From contig MLAK01000647.1 in assembly GCA_001839685.1 (NCBI GenBank), positions 1-64,000 on the forward strand: DNA of 64,000 nt, in the 5' to 3' direction. How positions within the stretch are numbered: the first letter of the stretch is position 1; each line of letters opens with the position of its first letter. The position numbers and the translations under genes are program-made. Positions 33,243 to 42,983 of this stretch are shown here, piece after piece. This DNA comes from Tritrichomonas foetus (taxonomy: Eukaryota > Parabasalia > Tritrichomonadida > Tritrichomonadidae). The notes under the pieces are model-generated. The model ran no database searches, had not been told where the DNA came from, and saw only the letters and a list, made by a program, of their open reading frames with translations.

Positions 33243-35876
33243 TTAAGATCTATGAAATACTTGACCATTAAAGCCTGGTGGAGAATTTACTGACGTTCTT
33301 GGTTGATTGCGGGGTTGCGAAATTTGAGTGTTTTTTTGTCCCTCACTGCTGAAATTAAATGTTTGGTGGATTGGAAATCCATTTTGCATATTCATCATAT
33401 GTGACATTTGGAGATTCTGGCCAATTTCAGGTTGATGATTTGAACCAAAAATGCCTCTATTTATTGCATTATTCATATGATTCGAGAAAGCGTTTGGGGG
33501 ATTATGATAATTGTTAAAGGAAGCATTGAATTCATCGCTATGTGTGGTGAATTCATTGTATTTACGAGTAGCATCAATACCTGAACCTTCACTAGAGGAA
33601 GTGCTTTGTGAGTGGCTGCTATCACCTGATGAACTGTATTGAGAAGAGCTACTACTATCAGAAATTGGCGTTTCTAATTTCGTGCATACCATTCGGTCAA
33701 TTTCATCGAAGTTGAAGAGAACTTTAAAAGGACGATTTCTTCTTTCTTCAACAGCTATATAATATTTATTCATTTGTTGTGGTTGTGGGCCAGTTCCTGG
33801 CATTTCTAAATTTTGCGGATTGGAATACATTTGTTGATTGAAGTTCATTTGATTTTGATTCATTTGTTGATTTTTCTTCACTTGTTGTTTTAGTTTAACT
33901 GCATAATGCTGTTGTTGATTTCGATTTTGAGAAGATTTGTTCAATACATGATCATTTGATGATAAAAAGTCTGAATTAGTTTCGCTTGAAGACGCTAATG
34001 CTCCCTCTGAAGGAAAATGTTGCTGTGGGGAAAAATCTGCTCTAAGTGCGCCATTTGCGTTACTCATATCACTACTCATGTTAATTGAAGAAGCATATTT
34101 TTTTGTATTGGATTGGCCATGACTTGATGACTTAAAAGCATCGGATTCGTCAGATGTTGAAAAATTGGATTTATTTGATGTTGTCGTTGTAGATGTGAAT
34201 GTGGGTGAAGTTAAGTTTTGGGATGATTGATTGTGTGTGAAATTTTGATCTGAATCTGATGAAGTATTTTTTCGATCAATATTTTGCATTTCGCTTGATA
34301 TAGCCAAAGAAGTTTTTCCGTTAGGAGTTTTGCTTTTTATCATTGTTTGACTTTTATTTGGTTCATAATCGGATGATGTGCAACTTTCAGCATTATTATT
34401 TTTAGAAATTGGATCATTATTATTAGGATTCATATTATTAGGATTTAAAATGATTTTGCTGTCGTGTGAAAAGTTAGAAGGAAATTGGTTTTGCATTGGA
34501 TTCATTTGCCGGCTTGAAAAATTGTCGAATATCGGTGGAGGAGGAATTCCACCTGATGAGGAAGGTGGAGTAGTCATTGGATGATTTTGCACCGATGAAT
34601 TATTGGAAAGTTGATTCGATATTGGGGGATTGAAACTTAAATTAGGCAAGATAGGATTCATGAAAGACGGATTTTGGCTCATATTTGTACCTGATGATGA
34701 GTTGAGCATATTTGAATTCAAAGTTTGTTGTTGGACCAGCTGTGGTGAAGAATTAATCAATTGCTGTGCGGTTTGGATTGGATTTGGAAAAATAGGTTGT
34801 TGAAATTGGTTTGGTAAAACTTGTTGATTCATTCCATTTTGAATATACATATTTGGTTGTGCTTGATATGAAAACTGATTCATTCCAGGAGAGGCTGCTG
34901 GATAGTTAATATTAATTGATACAGGACTTGCCATTGGATTGTTTGGCACCATATTTCCCATCATTTGACCATTTGGCATCATCATATTTCCCATCATTGG
35001 ATTATTATTTGCAAACATTGTATTATTGTTTTGAAACATTGGATTATTCATCATTTGCCAATTGTTCATCATTTGGTTATTGGACATAAATTGACCATTT
35101 TGGATCATTGGATTATTCATCATTGTATTATTTTGATACATTGTCATGTTTTGAAAGTTTGAGTTTGTCTGTAAAATGAATTCAAAATAAATAATCGGAA
35201 GAATGCAGTGATTGATTAAATTTTCTTTTGTATGATTAGTTCGAATTGATTGAATTTCTTCCATTTTTTGGAAGAAAATTGGATTTTGATTTCTAAAAGT
35301 CATATAAAACTGATAGAAATCATTTTTATTACATAGTTCATTCAATGTTGTTGATTGAATTTTAAAACTGAATTTTGACATAATAACTTGATAATTTGAA
35401 AAAAGATTTAAAACATCATTTCCAATTCCCCAAATGCGCGATGAATCATTTAATAATCTGAAAAAAATCTGAAATCCGATATTATCTGAAAGATCAAGAA
35501 AAACAGCAAAAAGATTAGATACAACACAAATAATTTGATTAGAATTTTGACAAGGATTCACAACAATATCATGGTTTTGACAATTGCTGAAAATTTTATT
35601 TAGGTAATTATTATCCGTCGGCAAAAAGTATAATTGAACTGTCATTGTTTGCGTAAACTGAACGATAATCGATTGGCTGGATTCAAAATTGGATTTTATT
35701 TGCGGATTCGAATAACCTCCTGGTAAAATATAATTTTCTTGGTTCGGGTAGACGTCTGTTTGGGATATCTGTGCTTTATTTGGATGCTTGATAATGAAAT
35801 GCTGCCCAATATCTTCAATTTTTAAGAACACATCGCAAATGGGGCATTGCATATAATCAAGTGAATCACAAGTCAA
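33243..35876 (-). CDS. Low-complexity N/Q/M/S-rich protein with N-terminal C2H2 zinc finger (877 aa)
   Basis: Family not recognised. Residues 11-31 form a C-x2-C-x11-H-x4-H finger (CPICDVFLKI...HFIIKH). A folded-looking section follows to about residue 235. Then comes a long low-complexity tail: repeated MMNN/NNPM/NGQ motifs (about 240-320), Gln/Asn/Pro-rich sequence, Ser/Thr/Asn-rich sequence (480-640), QQMNQNQMN-like runs near 665-690, and SSSSSQYSSSGDSSHSQS near 735-755. Such prion-like tails in other eukaryotes drive RNA-granule or transcription condensates, but function here is open. No membrane segments. A single frame of this length with consistent composition is unlikely to be chance. 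Confidence 0.8.
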   Translation of the reverse strand: MTCDSLDYMQCPICDVFLKIEDIGQHFIIKHPNKAQISQTDVYPNQENYILPGGYSNPQIKSNFESSQSIIVQFTQTMTVQLYFLPTDNNYLNKIFSNCQNHDIVVNPCQNSNQIICVVSNLFAVFLDLSDNIGFQIFFRLLNDSSRIWGIGNDVLNLFSNYQVIMSKFSFKIQSTTLNELCNKNDFYQFYMTFRNQNPIFFQKMEEIQSIRTNHTKENLINHCILPIIYFEFILQTNSNFQNMTMYQNNTMMNNPMIQNGQFMSNNQMMNNWQMMNNPMFQNNNTMFANNNPMMGNMMMPNGQMMGNMVPNNPMASPVSININYPAASPGMNQFSYQAQPNMYIQNGMNQQVLPNQFQQPIFPNPIQTAQQLINSSPQLVQQQTLNSNMLNSSSGTNMSQNPSFMNPILPNLSFNPPISNQLSNNSSVQNHPMTTPPSSSGGIPPPPIFDNFSSRQMNPMQNQFPSNFSHDSKIILNPNNMNPNNNDPISKNNNAESCTSSDYEPNKSQTMIKSKTPNGKTSLAISSEMQNIDRKNTSSDSDQNFTHNQSSQNLTSPTFTSTTTTSNKSNFSTSDESDAFKSSSHGQSNTKKYASSINMSSDMSNANGALRADFSPQQHFPSEGALASSSETNSDFLSSNDHVLNKSSQNRNQQQHYAVKLKQQVKKNQQMNQNQMNFNQQMYSNPQNLEMPGTGPQPQQMNKYYIAVEERRNRPFKVLFNFDEIDRMVCTKLETPISDSSSSSQYSSSGDSSHSQSTSSSEGSGIDATRKYNEFTTHSDEFNASFNNYHNPPNAFSNHMNNAINRGIFGSNHQPEIGQNLQMSHMMNMQNGFPIHQTFNFSSEGQKNTQISQPRNQPRTSVNSPPGFNGQVFHRS

Positions 35877-36297
35877 ATTGATTTGTTAATTGTTCAGATA
35901 TATTCAAATATTTTCGCTTTTTTCTAATTACTCACAAAAGTGGAGTGAACTAAAATCTTGGAAATTTTTTCAATGAAAAAAATAGCATGCCAAAATTAGC
36001 TTGTTCAGCTCCTCGTATAATTTTTCTTCCAACTCTTGATCATTTCCAAAACAAAACATAGGCTTATTTTTAAAAGGCTAATTTGTTGCAAATAAAAATC
36101 ACCATTTCACAAATCTGAAATGATCGAAATCATAAAGATTTATTAATGCAATGTTTAAAAAATATCATATATGCCTTATGGACATTTTTGTCCATTAGTT
36201 TTTGACCATAAAAGTGTTCATAAGGCTGAAATCTTATTTCCTAAGAGATCTTCAAACCGTGAAGTGAAGGTCAAATAAAGGTCAAAAATCAAACAAC

Positions 36298-36448
36298 ATG
36301 GGTAAATGTGATGTGAACTTTGCTGGTTCTTTGAGGCACTTCAACTTGGAGGAGACGCAGTGAACTGGAACTGTGCTCACTCACAAAGGCCTTCTCCAAT
36401 GGCCGAATGAGTCGAAGGGGCCCGCAAAGTCACATCACATTTACCCAT
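36298..36448. mobile_element. MITE-like palindromic element, copy 2 (151 bp)
   Basis: Same ends as copy 1 (ATGGGTAAATGTGATGTGA and its inverse). Conserved interior blocks include AACTGGAACTGTGCTCAC and CCAATGGCCGAATGAGT. The inverted repeat is detectable for about 60 bp from each end (CTTTGC then CTTGGAGGAG against CCTTCTCCAA then GCAAAG). Non-coding. Confidence 0.8.
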
Positions 36449-36460
36449 TTTACGGTTAAA

Positions 36461-36620
36461 AAGCATAACTCATAGGAAAAAAGCATATCTCATAGGAAAA
36501 AAGCATATCTCATAGGAAAAAAGCATATCTCATAGGAAAAAAGCATATCTCATAGGAAAAAATCATATCTCATAGGAAAAAAGCATATCTCATAGGAAAA
36601 AAGCATATCTCATAGGAAAA
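36461..36620. repeat. Minisatellite, 20-bp unit x 8
   Basis: Eight units of AAGCATATCTCATAGGAAAA lie immediately right of MITE copy 2, 110 bp past the Rab stop at 36730 (in Rab orientation). The first unit has CATAACT and one has AATCAT. The related sequence beside MITE copy 1 is present once only. Confidence 0.96.
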
Positions 36621-36729
36621 AAGTACTGCCTGTCCATAAGCCGTGCCCACAAAAGATATAAATAAAATATATAGATAAGTATTTTCTCGTATTTAAATGT
36701 TGTTTAGTATTGCTTCATAGAAAATCATT

Positions 36730-37317
36730 TTAGCAGCATCCAGATTCTTTTGGTTCGTTAGTCAAAACGACATTATCATAGCTTACTTTTCTTGATTCAG
36801 CAATTTTCAAAGCGCTGGCTGCAGTTGATTGAAATGTGTACTCAATGTTATCTCCACAAAGTGCAGAGGTTTCAAAATACTCAAATTTATGCATTTCAGC
36901 AAAGCTTTTCGCTTCGTTTTCAGAAATGCATCTTTCGTCGGTCATATCACATTTATTGCCAACGAGGACAACAACTGTATCTTGCTCGCAATGCTGGTGA
37001 ACGTCTTCAAGCCACTGTCCGAGATCGTCGAATGACTTTCTTTCCGTGAGATCGAAAACGAGAATGACTCCAACGGCGCTATGGAAATAATTTTTGGCGA
37101 TTGAGCGGAAACGTTCTTGGCCGGCAGTGTCCCAAATTTGAAGTTTAACAGATTTACCATCAACGTTAACTTCAGCGGAGACAAATTCAACGCCAACTGT
37201 TGATGCGGTATCGTCCGAAAAAGTTCCACTAACGAGGCGAGTAAGGATAGACGTCTTTCCAACTCCACTGGATCCAATAACGATGAATTTGATATATTCG
37301 GATTGATTGCTTGTCAT
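36730..37317 (-). CDS. Rab-family small GTPase (195 aa)
   Basis: A second membrane-traffic GTPase. P-loop GSSGVGKT is at 15-22, switch I threonine at 40, WDTAGQE at 62-68, NKCD at 121-124, and the G5 loop is TSAL at 150-153, with Leu replacing the usual Lys. The C-terminus GCC is a prenylation signal. Overall resemblance is to the Rab2/4/14 group, but assignment to a subfamily is uncertain. The N-terminus before the first strand is nine residues, normal for a Rab. It diverges from the coiled-coil gene; starts are about 350 bp apart. Initiator-like TCATCACC overlaps positions 9-12 nt upstream of the ATG. Confidence 0.95.
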   Translation of the reverse strand: MTSNQSEYIKFIVIGSSGVGKTSILTRLVSGTFSDDTASTVGVEFVSAEVNVDGKSVKLQIWDTAGQERFRSIAKNYFHSAVGVILVFDLTERKSFDDLGQWLEDVHQHCEQDTVVVLVGNKCDMTDERCISENEAKSFAEMHKFEYFETSALCGDNIEYTFQSTAASALKIAESRKVSYDNVVLTNEPKESGCC

Positions 37318-37666
37318 TTCTGGTGATGATTTTTTTGATCTTTTTTCAATTTTATTAAACTGGTTGGTTCACAAACCAAACTAATATCATTGAATTTTTT
37401 GACATCAAAAAAAGGGATTTATTTCATAATATACGATTTATTTATAATATTGACTTTAATATTTTTATAAAAATAGAATTTATAGCAATTTTAATCTTTT
37501 ATATACATATTTTTTAATTAATTAATCAATATATTCATGTTTGAAGTGAGTGGTCATTTTTTCTTAGATACGATATATAAAAAGGCAAAATATATTCACC
37601 TTATCAACCCTTTCTAAATTGCATACGTTTAGAGAAATATCAATCTTGATCTGAAAATCATCACAA
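37318..37666. other. Divergent promoter region, Rab and coiled-coil genes
   Basis: A 349-bp spacer, very AT-rich in the middle. ATTCACCTTATC, CCCTTTCT and a TCATCACA directly before the coiled-coil ATG are the only promoter-like strings seen. Confidence 0.4.
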
Positions 37667-40600
37667 ATGATTTCGCCTGATCAAAATGCAGATCCGCAAG
37701 TCTCTGCAATTGATATCACGCAGGAATCTACAATTGCTTCTCAGACCGGTTTCGATATCCAACGTACCGTTTTAAAGGATGTTACAAATCAATCAGGAAT
37801 TTCCGATATTTTTCAATCAATCAAGAGAAGAAGTAATGCAAATAAAAACGAGTTACGTGAAAGGCAACAGAAAGAAATAAAAGAACTATCAAAAAAGTAT
37901 AATCAAATCAGAGAACAATTACGTGTTCAACAAGAACTGATGAATAATCGAGAAAGTACAGAAAGGTCTTTGCAAGATCAGCTCAATAAAGCTACAATCG
38001 AGGTTGCTCAATTAAGAATCATTCGAGATGATTTAAATTCTTCATTGAAACAAGCATCTGCCCAAATTCAATATTTAACAAGAGAACTTGAAAAGTTACG
38101 TGAAATGACAGCTAAAGGTGTCTATGACAGACAATCAGATTACTTGTCATTAAAAGAAAAATATAATTTGAATGTGCAAGAAATGGAAAGAATAAAAAAT
38201 GAATATTCTGCATCAAATGAACAATTGATTGCTGAAAGAGATCAACTAAAATCACAGCTTGCTGCAGCTAGAAAACAAATGGATCAATGGCAAGATGAAA
38301 ATTTTCGATTAATTAATGAGGCAAGAACAATTTCCTCAAAATATGAATCAGAAAAAGCAGAATTTGTAAGGAACCAACAAAAAATCTCACAATTACAAAC
38401 AAAAATTGAAAAATTAAATGATAACTCAATTTCAACGAGAGAAGAAAATGAAAAAATGAAAGATATGTTAATGCAAGCACAATCTGATCTTCGAACCATG
38501 ACAATGCAATTCGATAAATGTCAATCTGAAAAAAATGTGATCGAATCTCAATCAAAATCCATCAATGATCAATTGAAAGAAACTATTGGAAAATTACGGC
38601 AAGCAGAATTAGCAGCTCAAACTGCAAAAATGAAGAGTGATTCAATCGAAGAAGAATTAAATCATAATAAAGGATTATTGGAAAAAACCAAACAAAAATT
38701 TTTAAATGAAATAAATAATCTTAATCAGTTATATATGCATGAAAAGGAGGAAAACCAAAGTATGCATGATGGTTTCCAAAAAGCTACTGAAGAATTAAAT
38801 GAAAAGTCAAGAGAATTAGAATTAGAAAAAAGAATTCGGGAAAGAATCGAAAAATCTGAATCAGCTCTAAAAACTCGAGTTTCTCAAGCTGAATCCGTTT
38901 TTCAAGAATCTGAAAAAGAAAGATTTTTATTATCTCAACAAATCGAAAAATTAAATGAAGATCTTGATGCTAAAGTTACAATCATTGAAAATACTGAAGA
39001 TAAGCTTAGAAATGCATTAAAAGAAAATATGTCATTGAAAGATTCTTTAACTGAAGCAGAAAAGAAAATGTCTTCATTGTCATCAATGGTAAATGCTCAA
39101 ACACTTGAAGATGCGAAAAAGAATTTATCAGCTCAGCTCAATGAAAATAAATCATTGATGGACAAATTAAAGAATTTACAAAATGAAAATAAAGAACTTT
39201 CTCTTGCCAATGAACGAATAACTGAAGAAAAGCAAAATGATAATCAAACAATTAATGAACTTCGCGACATTCTCTCAAAAGAAAGAGTGAATTTGAAAAA
39301 TTCCATTCAAGAACGAAAGAAAATTCAAGAACAAAATCAATTATATAGACAAGAAATTACTGATTTTAAACGTCAAATTTCAAAATATCAATCAGATCTT
39401 TCATTAGCACTTGCAGAAAATTCTCATATTAAGGAAATTATGAATGGAAATCAAACATCTTTATCTGAATTAATTGATGAAAAGAATCGTCTTGTAAACG
39501 AACTTTCTATCATTTCAGATAAATATAGAGATGAAAAAGCATCACATGCTGTTATTATTGCAGAAATAGAAAATCATCGGATTGAAAATTCTAAACTTTG
39601 TAAAATTTGCAATCAACTAAAATCAAAGGAATCTAATCTAATAAATAAATTAGAGCAATCACAAAAAATAGCTGAAAGTTATCATAATGAAATCCAACAA
39701 GTAACAAAAGATATAGAATCAATTAAAAAAGAATTAAATGAAGCAATTCAACAAAATACCGAATTAAAGAGACAACTTTCTGAAGAACAACAAGAAAAAG
39801 AAAAATTTGCACTTAAATGTACAACTTTAGAAACACAAATGAGTACTTTATCATCTAAAATGAATAGTCTTAATAAACAAATCAAGCAAATCAAAGCTTC
39901 GTTATCAGAAAAATCCCAACAGCTTTCTGACACATCTCTTCAACTTGAACAATTAAAAGATATAAATAATCATTTAAATGAAGAAAATGACTCGATTCAC
40001 AGTGAAAACAAAAAACTGGAAATGAAATTACAAGATACTGAACAACGGCTTAGAGATCAACTTAAAAACCAAAATGATATAAACTCTAAAGTTTCTTCTG
40101 ATTTACAACAAACAATAGAGCGGTTGAAGGAAGAAAATTTAGCAAATCAAGATCGTATTTCTGTTACTGACGCAAAATTAAAAGAAGCACAAGAACAGGT
40201 CGAAGAACTTCAAGAACTTGTTAATCATCTCCAAAATGAAGCAAAGGTGAATAATACTGAAAATGAAGCCACTAGAAATGAATGTTTTGATTTACGTAGA
40301 GAAATCTCTGAAAATACAGCAACTATTCATTCTTTAAAACTTGTGAATCATGAGCAACAGGAATTATTGACACAATTAAGAGACGAGAAAAAGCTTCTAA
40401 AAGATCAAATCAATAGTCTTGAACAACAAAATAAAGCAGATCGATTAAATTTAGAAACTTATTATAATCAAAATATCGAACTCCTTAAAAATCAATATCA
40501 AACAAAGGACGGCGAATTTTGTAAATTTGAAAATGAACAAAAAGTGAAAATTTCACAACTCGAAAATGAAAAAACTGCTTTGAATCAAGAACTAAGAAAA

Positions 40601-41521
40601 GTTAAAAGACAAGCAGCACAAATTATTCTGAAACTAAAAGCTGTCAACGAACAAACAGAAACTCTTAATAAACAAAGAGAAGAATTAATTAAAGAAAATA
40701 CAGATCTGAAAACCAATCTTGTTGCCCAAGTTCAATCATTTAATACGCTAGATCAACAAAATAAGAAAATAAATAGCGAAAGAAATTCTTTGTTGAATCG
40801 AATCCAAGAATTAACTAATAAAAATAATGATATATCAATCTTGAAAATGGAACTTTCAGAAACCAAGATGAAAAATGAAGAATTAGTCAAATCTCTAGTT
40901 CAATTACAAAATAACGTAAGTTCATTAACAAAATTAAATGAAGATTTACAAATTGAAATTAACGCTTCATCAAGAGCACGAGAAGATGCTTCAAAAGAAT
41001 TTGATGAAATTGCACAAACTGTTCAACAAATTCATTTATTATTAAAACCAAATGATGATTTAGTTCCAATGAATTTATCAACAAATGGCCAATTTTTACA
41101 AGAACTCACAACCCTTAGAAATTTGTTGGTTAATTCACAGAAAGATATTGAATCATTCATTCATCAACGTGCTCAAATTCTAGCTGAATTAAGTGACTTT
41201 CGAAAGAAAACGTCAATTCTCACAGATGCCCAACAAGATTATATCAATAAGCTCACAAGTGCGAATAAAAAGATTGAAAAGCTTCAAAAGGACCAGAAAA
41301 ATCTAAAAGATGCAAATTCTAAATATAATATCGAAAGGCAAAATTTAAATGATGGAATATCAAAATTAAGAACAGCACTCCAATTAACTACCGAAAAGTT
41401 ATCAAGCTCAGAAACTGAAAAGAAATTATTGAAGGAAGATAAGCTCAAAATGAAAATATTACTTGATAAAATATGTGATGAAAACAAAATCGAGATATCT
41501 GATCTCGAAAAAGTCCCATGA
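37667..41521 (+). CDS. Long coiled-coil protein (1284 aa)
   Basis: From about residue 60 to the C-terminus the protein is almost uninterrupted coiled coil: heptad-like Leu/Ile spacing with Glu, Lys, Gln and Asn filling the surface, few prolines, and no globular domain. The first 60 residues are non-helical and Ser/Thr/Asp-rich. A short break containing KPNDDLVPMNLSTNG (about 1125-1140) interrupts the helix near the C-terminus. Similar proteins serve as golgins, centrosomal or cytoskeletal fibres, but sequence alone does not choose among them, and similarity to myosin tails or SMC proteins would be compositional. There is no membrane anchor or GRIP-like C-terminus that I can see. Confidence 0.9.
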   Translation: MISPDQNADPQVSAIDITQESTIASQTGFDIQRTVLKDVTNQSGISDIFQSIKRRSNANKNELRERQQKEIKELSKKYNQIREQLRVQQELMNNRESTERSLQDQLNKATIEVAQLRIIRDDLNSSLKQASAQIQYLTRELEKLREMTAKGVYDRQSDYLSLKEKYNLNVQEMERIKNEYSASNEQLIAERDQLKSQLAAARKQMDQWQDENFRLINEARTISSKYESEKAEFVRNQQKISQLQTKIEKLNDNSISTREENEKMKDMLMQAQSDLRTMTMQFDKCQSEKNVIESQSKSINDQLKETIGKLRQAELAAQTAKMKSDSIEEELNHNKGLLEKTKQKFLNEINNLNQLYMHEKEENQSMHDGFQKATEELNEKSRELELEKRIRERIEKSESALKTRVSQAESVFQESEKERFLLSQQIEKLNEDLDAKVTIIENTEDKLRNALKENMSLKDSLTEAEKKMSSLSSMVNAQTLEDAKKNLSAQLNENKSLMDKLKNLQNENKELSLANERITEEKQNDNQTINELRDILSKERVNLKNSIQERKKIQEQNQLYRQEITDFKRQISKYQSDLSLALAENSHIKEIMNGNQTSLSELIDEKNRLVNELSIISDKYRDEKASHAVIIAEIENHRIENSKLCKICNQLKSKESNLINKLEQSQKIAESYHNEIQQVTKDIESIKKELNEAIQQNTELKRQLSEEQQEKEKFALKCTTLETQMSTLSSKMNSLNKQIKQIKASLSEKSQQLSDTSLQLEQLKDINNHLNEENDSIHSENKKLEMKLQDTEQRLRDQLKNQNDINSKVSSDLQQTIERLKEENLANQDRISVTDAKLKEAQEQVEELQELVNHLQNEAKVNNTENEATRNECFDLRREISENTATIHSLKLVNHEQQELLTQLRDEKKLLKDQINSLEQQNKADRLNLETYYNQNIELLKNQYQTKDGEFCKFENEQKVKISQLENEKTALNQELRKVKRQAAQIILKLKAVNEQTETLNKQREELIKENTDLKTNLVAQVQSFNTLDQQNKKINSERNSLLNRIQELTNKNNDISILKMELSETKMKNEELVKSLVQLQNNVSSLTKLNEDLQIEINASSRAREDASKEFDEIAQTVQQIHLLLKPNDDLVPMNLSTNGQFLQELTTLRNLLVNSQKDIESFIHQRAQILAELSDFRKKTSILTDAQQDYINKLTSANKKIEKLQKDQKNLKDANSKYNIERQNLNDGISKLRTALQLTTEKLSSSETEKKLLKEDKLKMKILLDKICDENKIEISDLEKVP

Positions 41522-41942
41522 TTATATTGTATTGTTTTAATAAATGTTTTATTATAGTATTAGCCTTTTTATCTTTCATTTTAATTTCATGATTAATAGA
41601 AATATTTGTTATTTGAAATTCTTTTACTCAAAATATAATGTATAATATCTCATTATTAAAAGCATATTTACATATATTCTATTAATGAAGCAGAGTTGAA
41701 GATATTTTTGATTTCTGATTTTGATAATTTGTCTCGAAATTATAATTATTCAATTCTTTTAAATAACTTTTATGGGCCTGATTTCAAAAAGTGAAAATTG
41801 AATGTAATTATTTTGAAAAACGCACAACGAAATTCAGTTAAATTCTATAAAAGCCTTTATTTGAGTATATAAATGATCGATATTTTTCAATACTTTATGT
41901 AAAATCTTCACGAATTAATTCGTTTTCAAATAACAAAATCTT
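41522..41942. other. Intergenic, about 420 bp
   Basis: AT-rich spacer. TCAAAAAGTGAAAA near 41786 resembles the box upstream of several other genes; TCTTCACGAA lies about 35 nt before the next ATG. Confidence 0.45.
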
Positions 41943-42476
41943 ATGAAATCGATCAGAGTTCAAATTCGCTGGCCGAATGGCACTCAACTACCTGTTCGAA
42001 TACCCTGCTCATCATATCTAAGTGACCTCGAATCTCTTTTGCGCTTTTCAATTCATCAAAACCGAATTATGGTCTTAATATATAAAGGAAGACGACTCGA
42101 CGATTCAATGACGCTTGAAGATCAAGGAATTGTAGAGGACTCGATAATCCAAGTCGCCCATATAATGAAAAACAGTTCCAATGCTGAAGGCAACGAATTA
42201 TTTAATGAGATTTTACGAATTGCTGACCTCCAATTCAATTTGGTTGAAGGTCATAAAAGTGGCGGACTCATTCTAGATTCTATGATGCACGAAACAAAAA
42301 ATAAAGAAGACGTTGATGAAATCGAAGATATTACAATTTTCGGAAGCGTTGCTGAATGTAAAAGTGCGAAAATTAGGTCTGATCCTCTTCCAATTCTATG
42401 GGATGATGAAATGTCAAGTGAAATTAAAGTTTATTTGGAATCTTTGCCAAATTTCGATGAAAGAAAGAAAGCCTGA
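41943..42476 (+). CDS. Ubiquitin-like domain protein (177 aa)
   Basis: Residues of about 3-76 have the ubiquitin-like pattern: a beta strand (IRVQIRWPNG), a second strand (QLPVRIP), a helix (YLSDLESLLRFSI), then LIYKGRRLDDSMTLEDQGIVEDSIIQVAH, which corresponds to the ubiquitin [27 protein letters not shown] block. No C-terminal GG follows the domain, so it is not a conjugated modifier but a protein with a UBL module. The remaining 100 residues are acidic and helical and not recognised. UBL modules typically contact the proteasome or ubiquitin-binding partners; which one is unknown. Confidence 0.8.
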   Translation: MKSIRVQIRWPNGTQLPVRIPCSSYLSDLESLLRFSIHQNRIMVLIYKGRRLDDSMTLEDQGIVEDSIIQVAHIMKNSSNAEGNELFNEILRIADLQFNLVEGHKSGGLILDSMMHETKNKEDVDEIEDITIFGSVAECKSAKIRSDPLPILWDDEMSSEIKVYLESLPNFDERKKA

Positions 42477-42983
42477 TGAAGTTACGGAAAACTTGAGTTC
42501 TATTCAATTTTTATGGAAGTTTAAATATTTGTTGGATAGTAGAAATAATTATAGCAAATATTTTCTTTCGCTTACTGTCAGTAAGTGATTTTGTTTGAAT
42601 AAATTAATATTATGTAAAAGTTACTATTATATTTTTTTTCATATTCGAAATTTCCTATTCTATGATTCATGTGATGTTAATAGTTGGTATCACTAAAATA
42701 TTTCTGAGTTTTAAATTCAAACTTTTAATGATCATTTGGAATGTGTATTGACTTTAATATGCCTATATTTTATTGATTGGACAATGAACTCGGATATTGG
42801 TTGAGAAAGGTGAATTAGGTATCATCACATGCCTCAATTTTGGAATGATGATTCTTTTAAATGTATTGTTGATTTGTTCATCATCAATAAGAATGGAAGA
42901 TAAAGATACATCATTTAATAAATATTGTTATAGTTGTAGAAAAGAATATGTTTTACTAGAAAAAATATGAATGTAAGCAATTT
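42477..42983. other. Intergenic, about 500 bp
   Basis: Convergent spacer between the UBL gene and the M28 gene. Nothing recognised. Confidence 0.45.

Larger units (their letters stand above)
35877..36729. other. Intergenic 0.85 kb with repeat nest
   Basis: Holds MITE-like copy 2 and an eight-unit 20-bp array. Outside them, CTTATGGACA (36175-36184) is inverted as TGTCCATAAG at 36631-36640, and TTTTTGACCATAAAA near 36199 is inverted imperfectly as TTTTACGGTTAAAAA near 36448. This suggests a larger foldback around the MITE and array. Confidence 0.6.

Noticed and set aside
41995..42010. GTTCGAATACC resembling a tRNA T-loop
   Set aside because: It lies inside the ubiquitin-like coding frame and no cloverleaf can be drawn around it. 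No tRNA or rRNA gene was recognised anywhere in the window.
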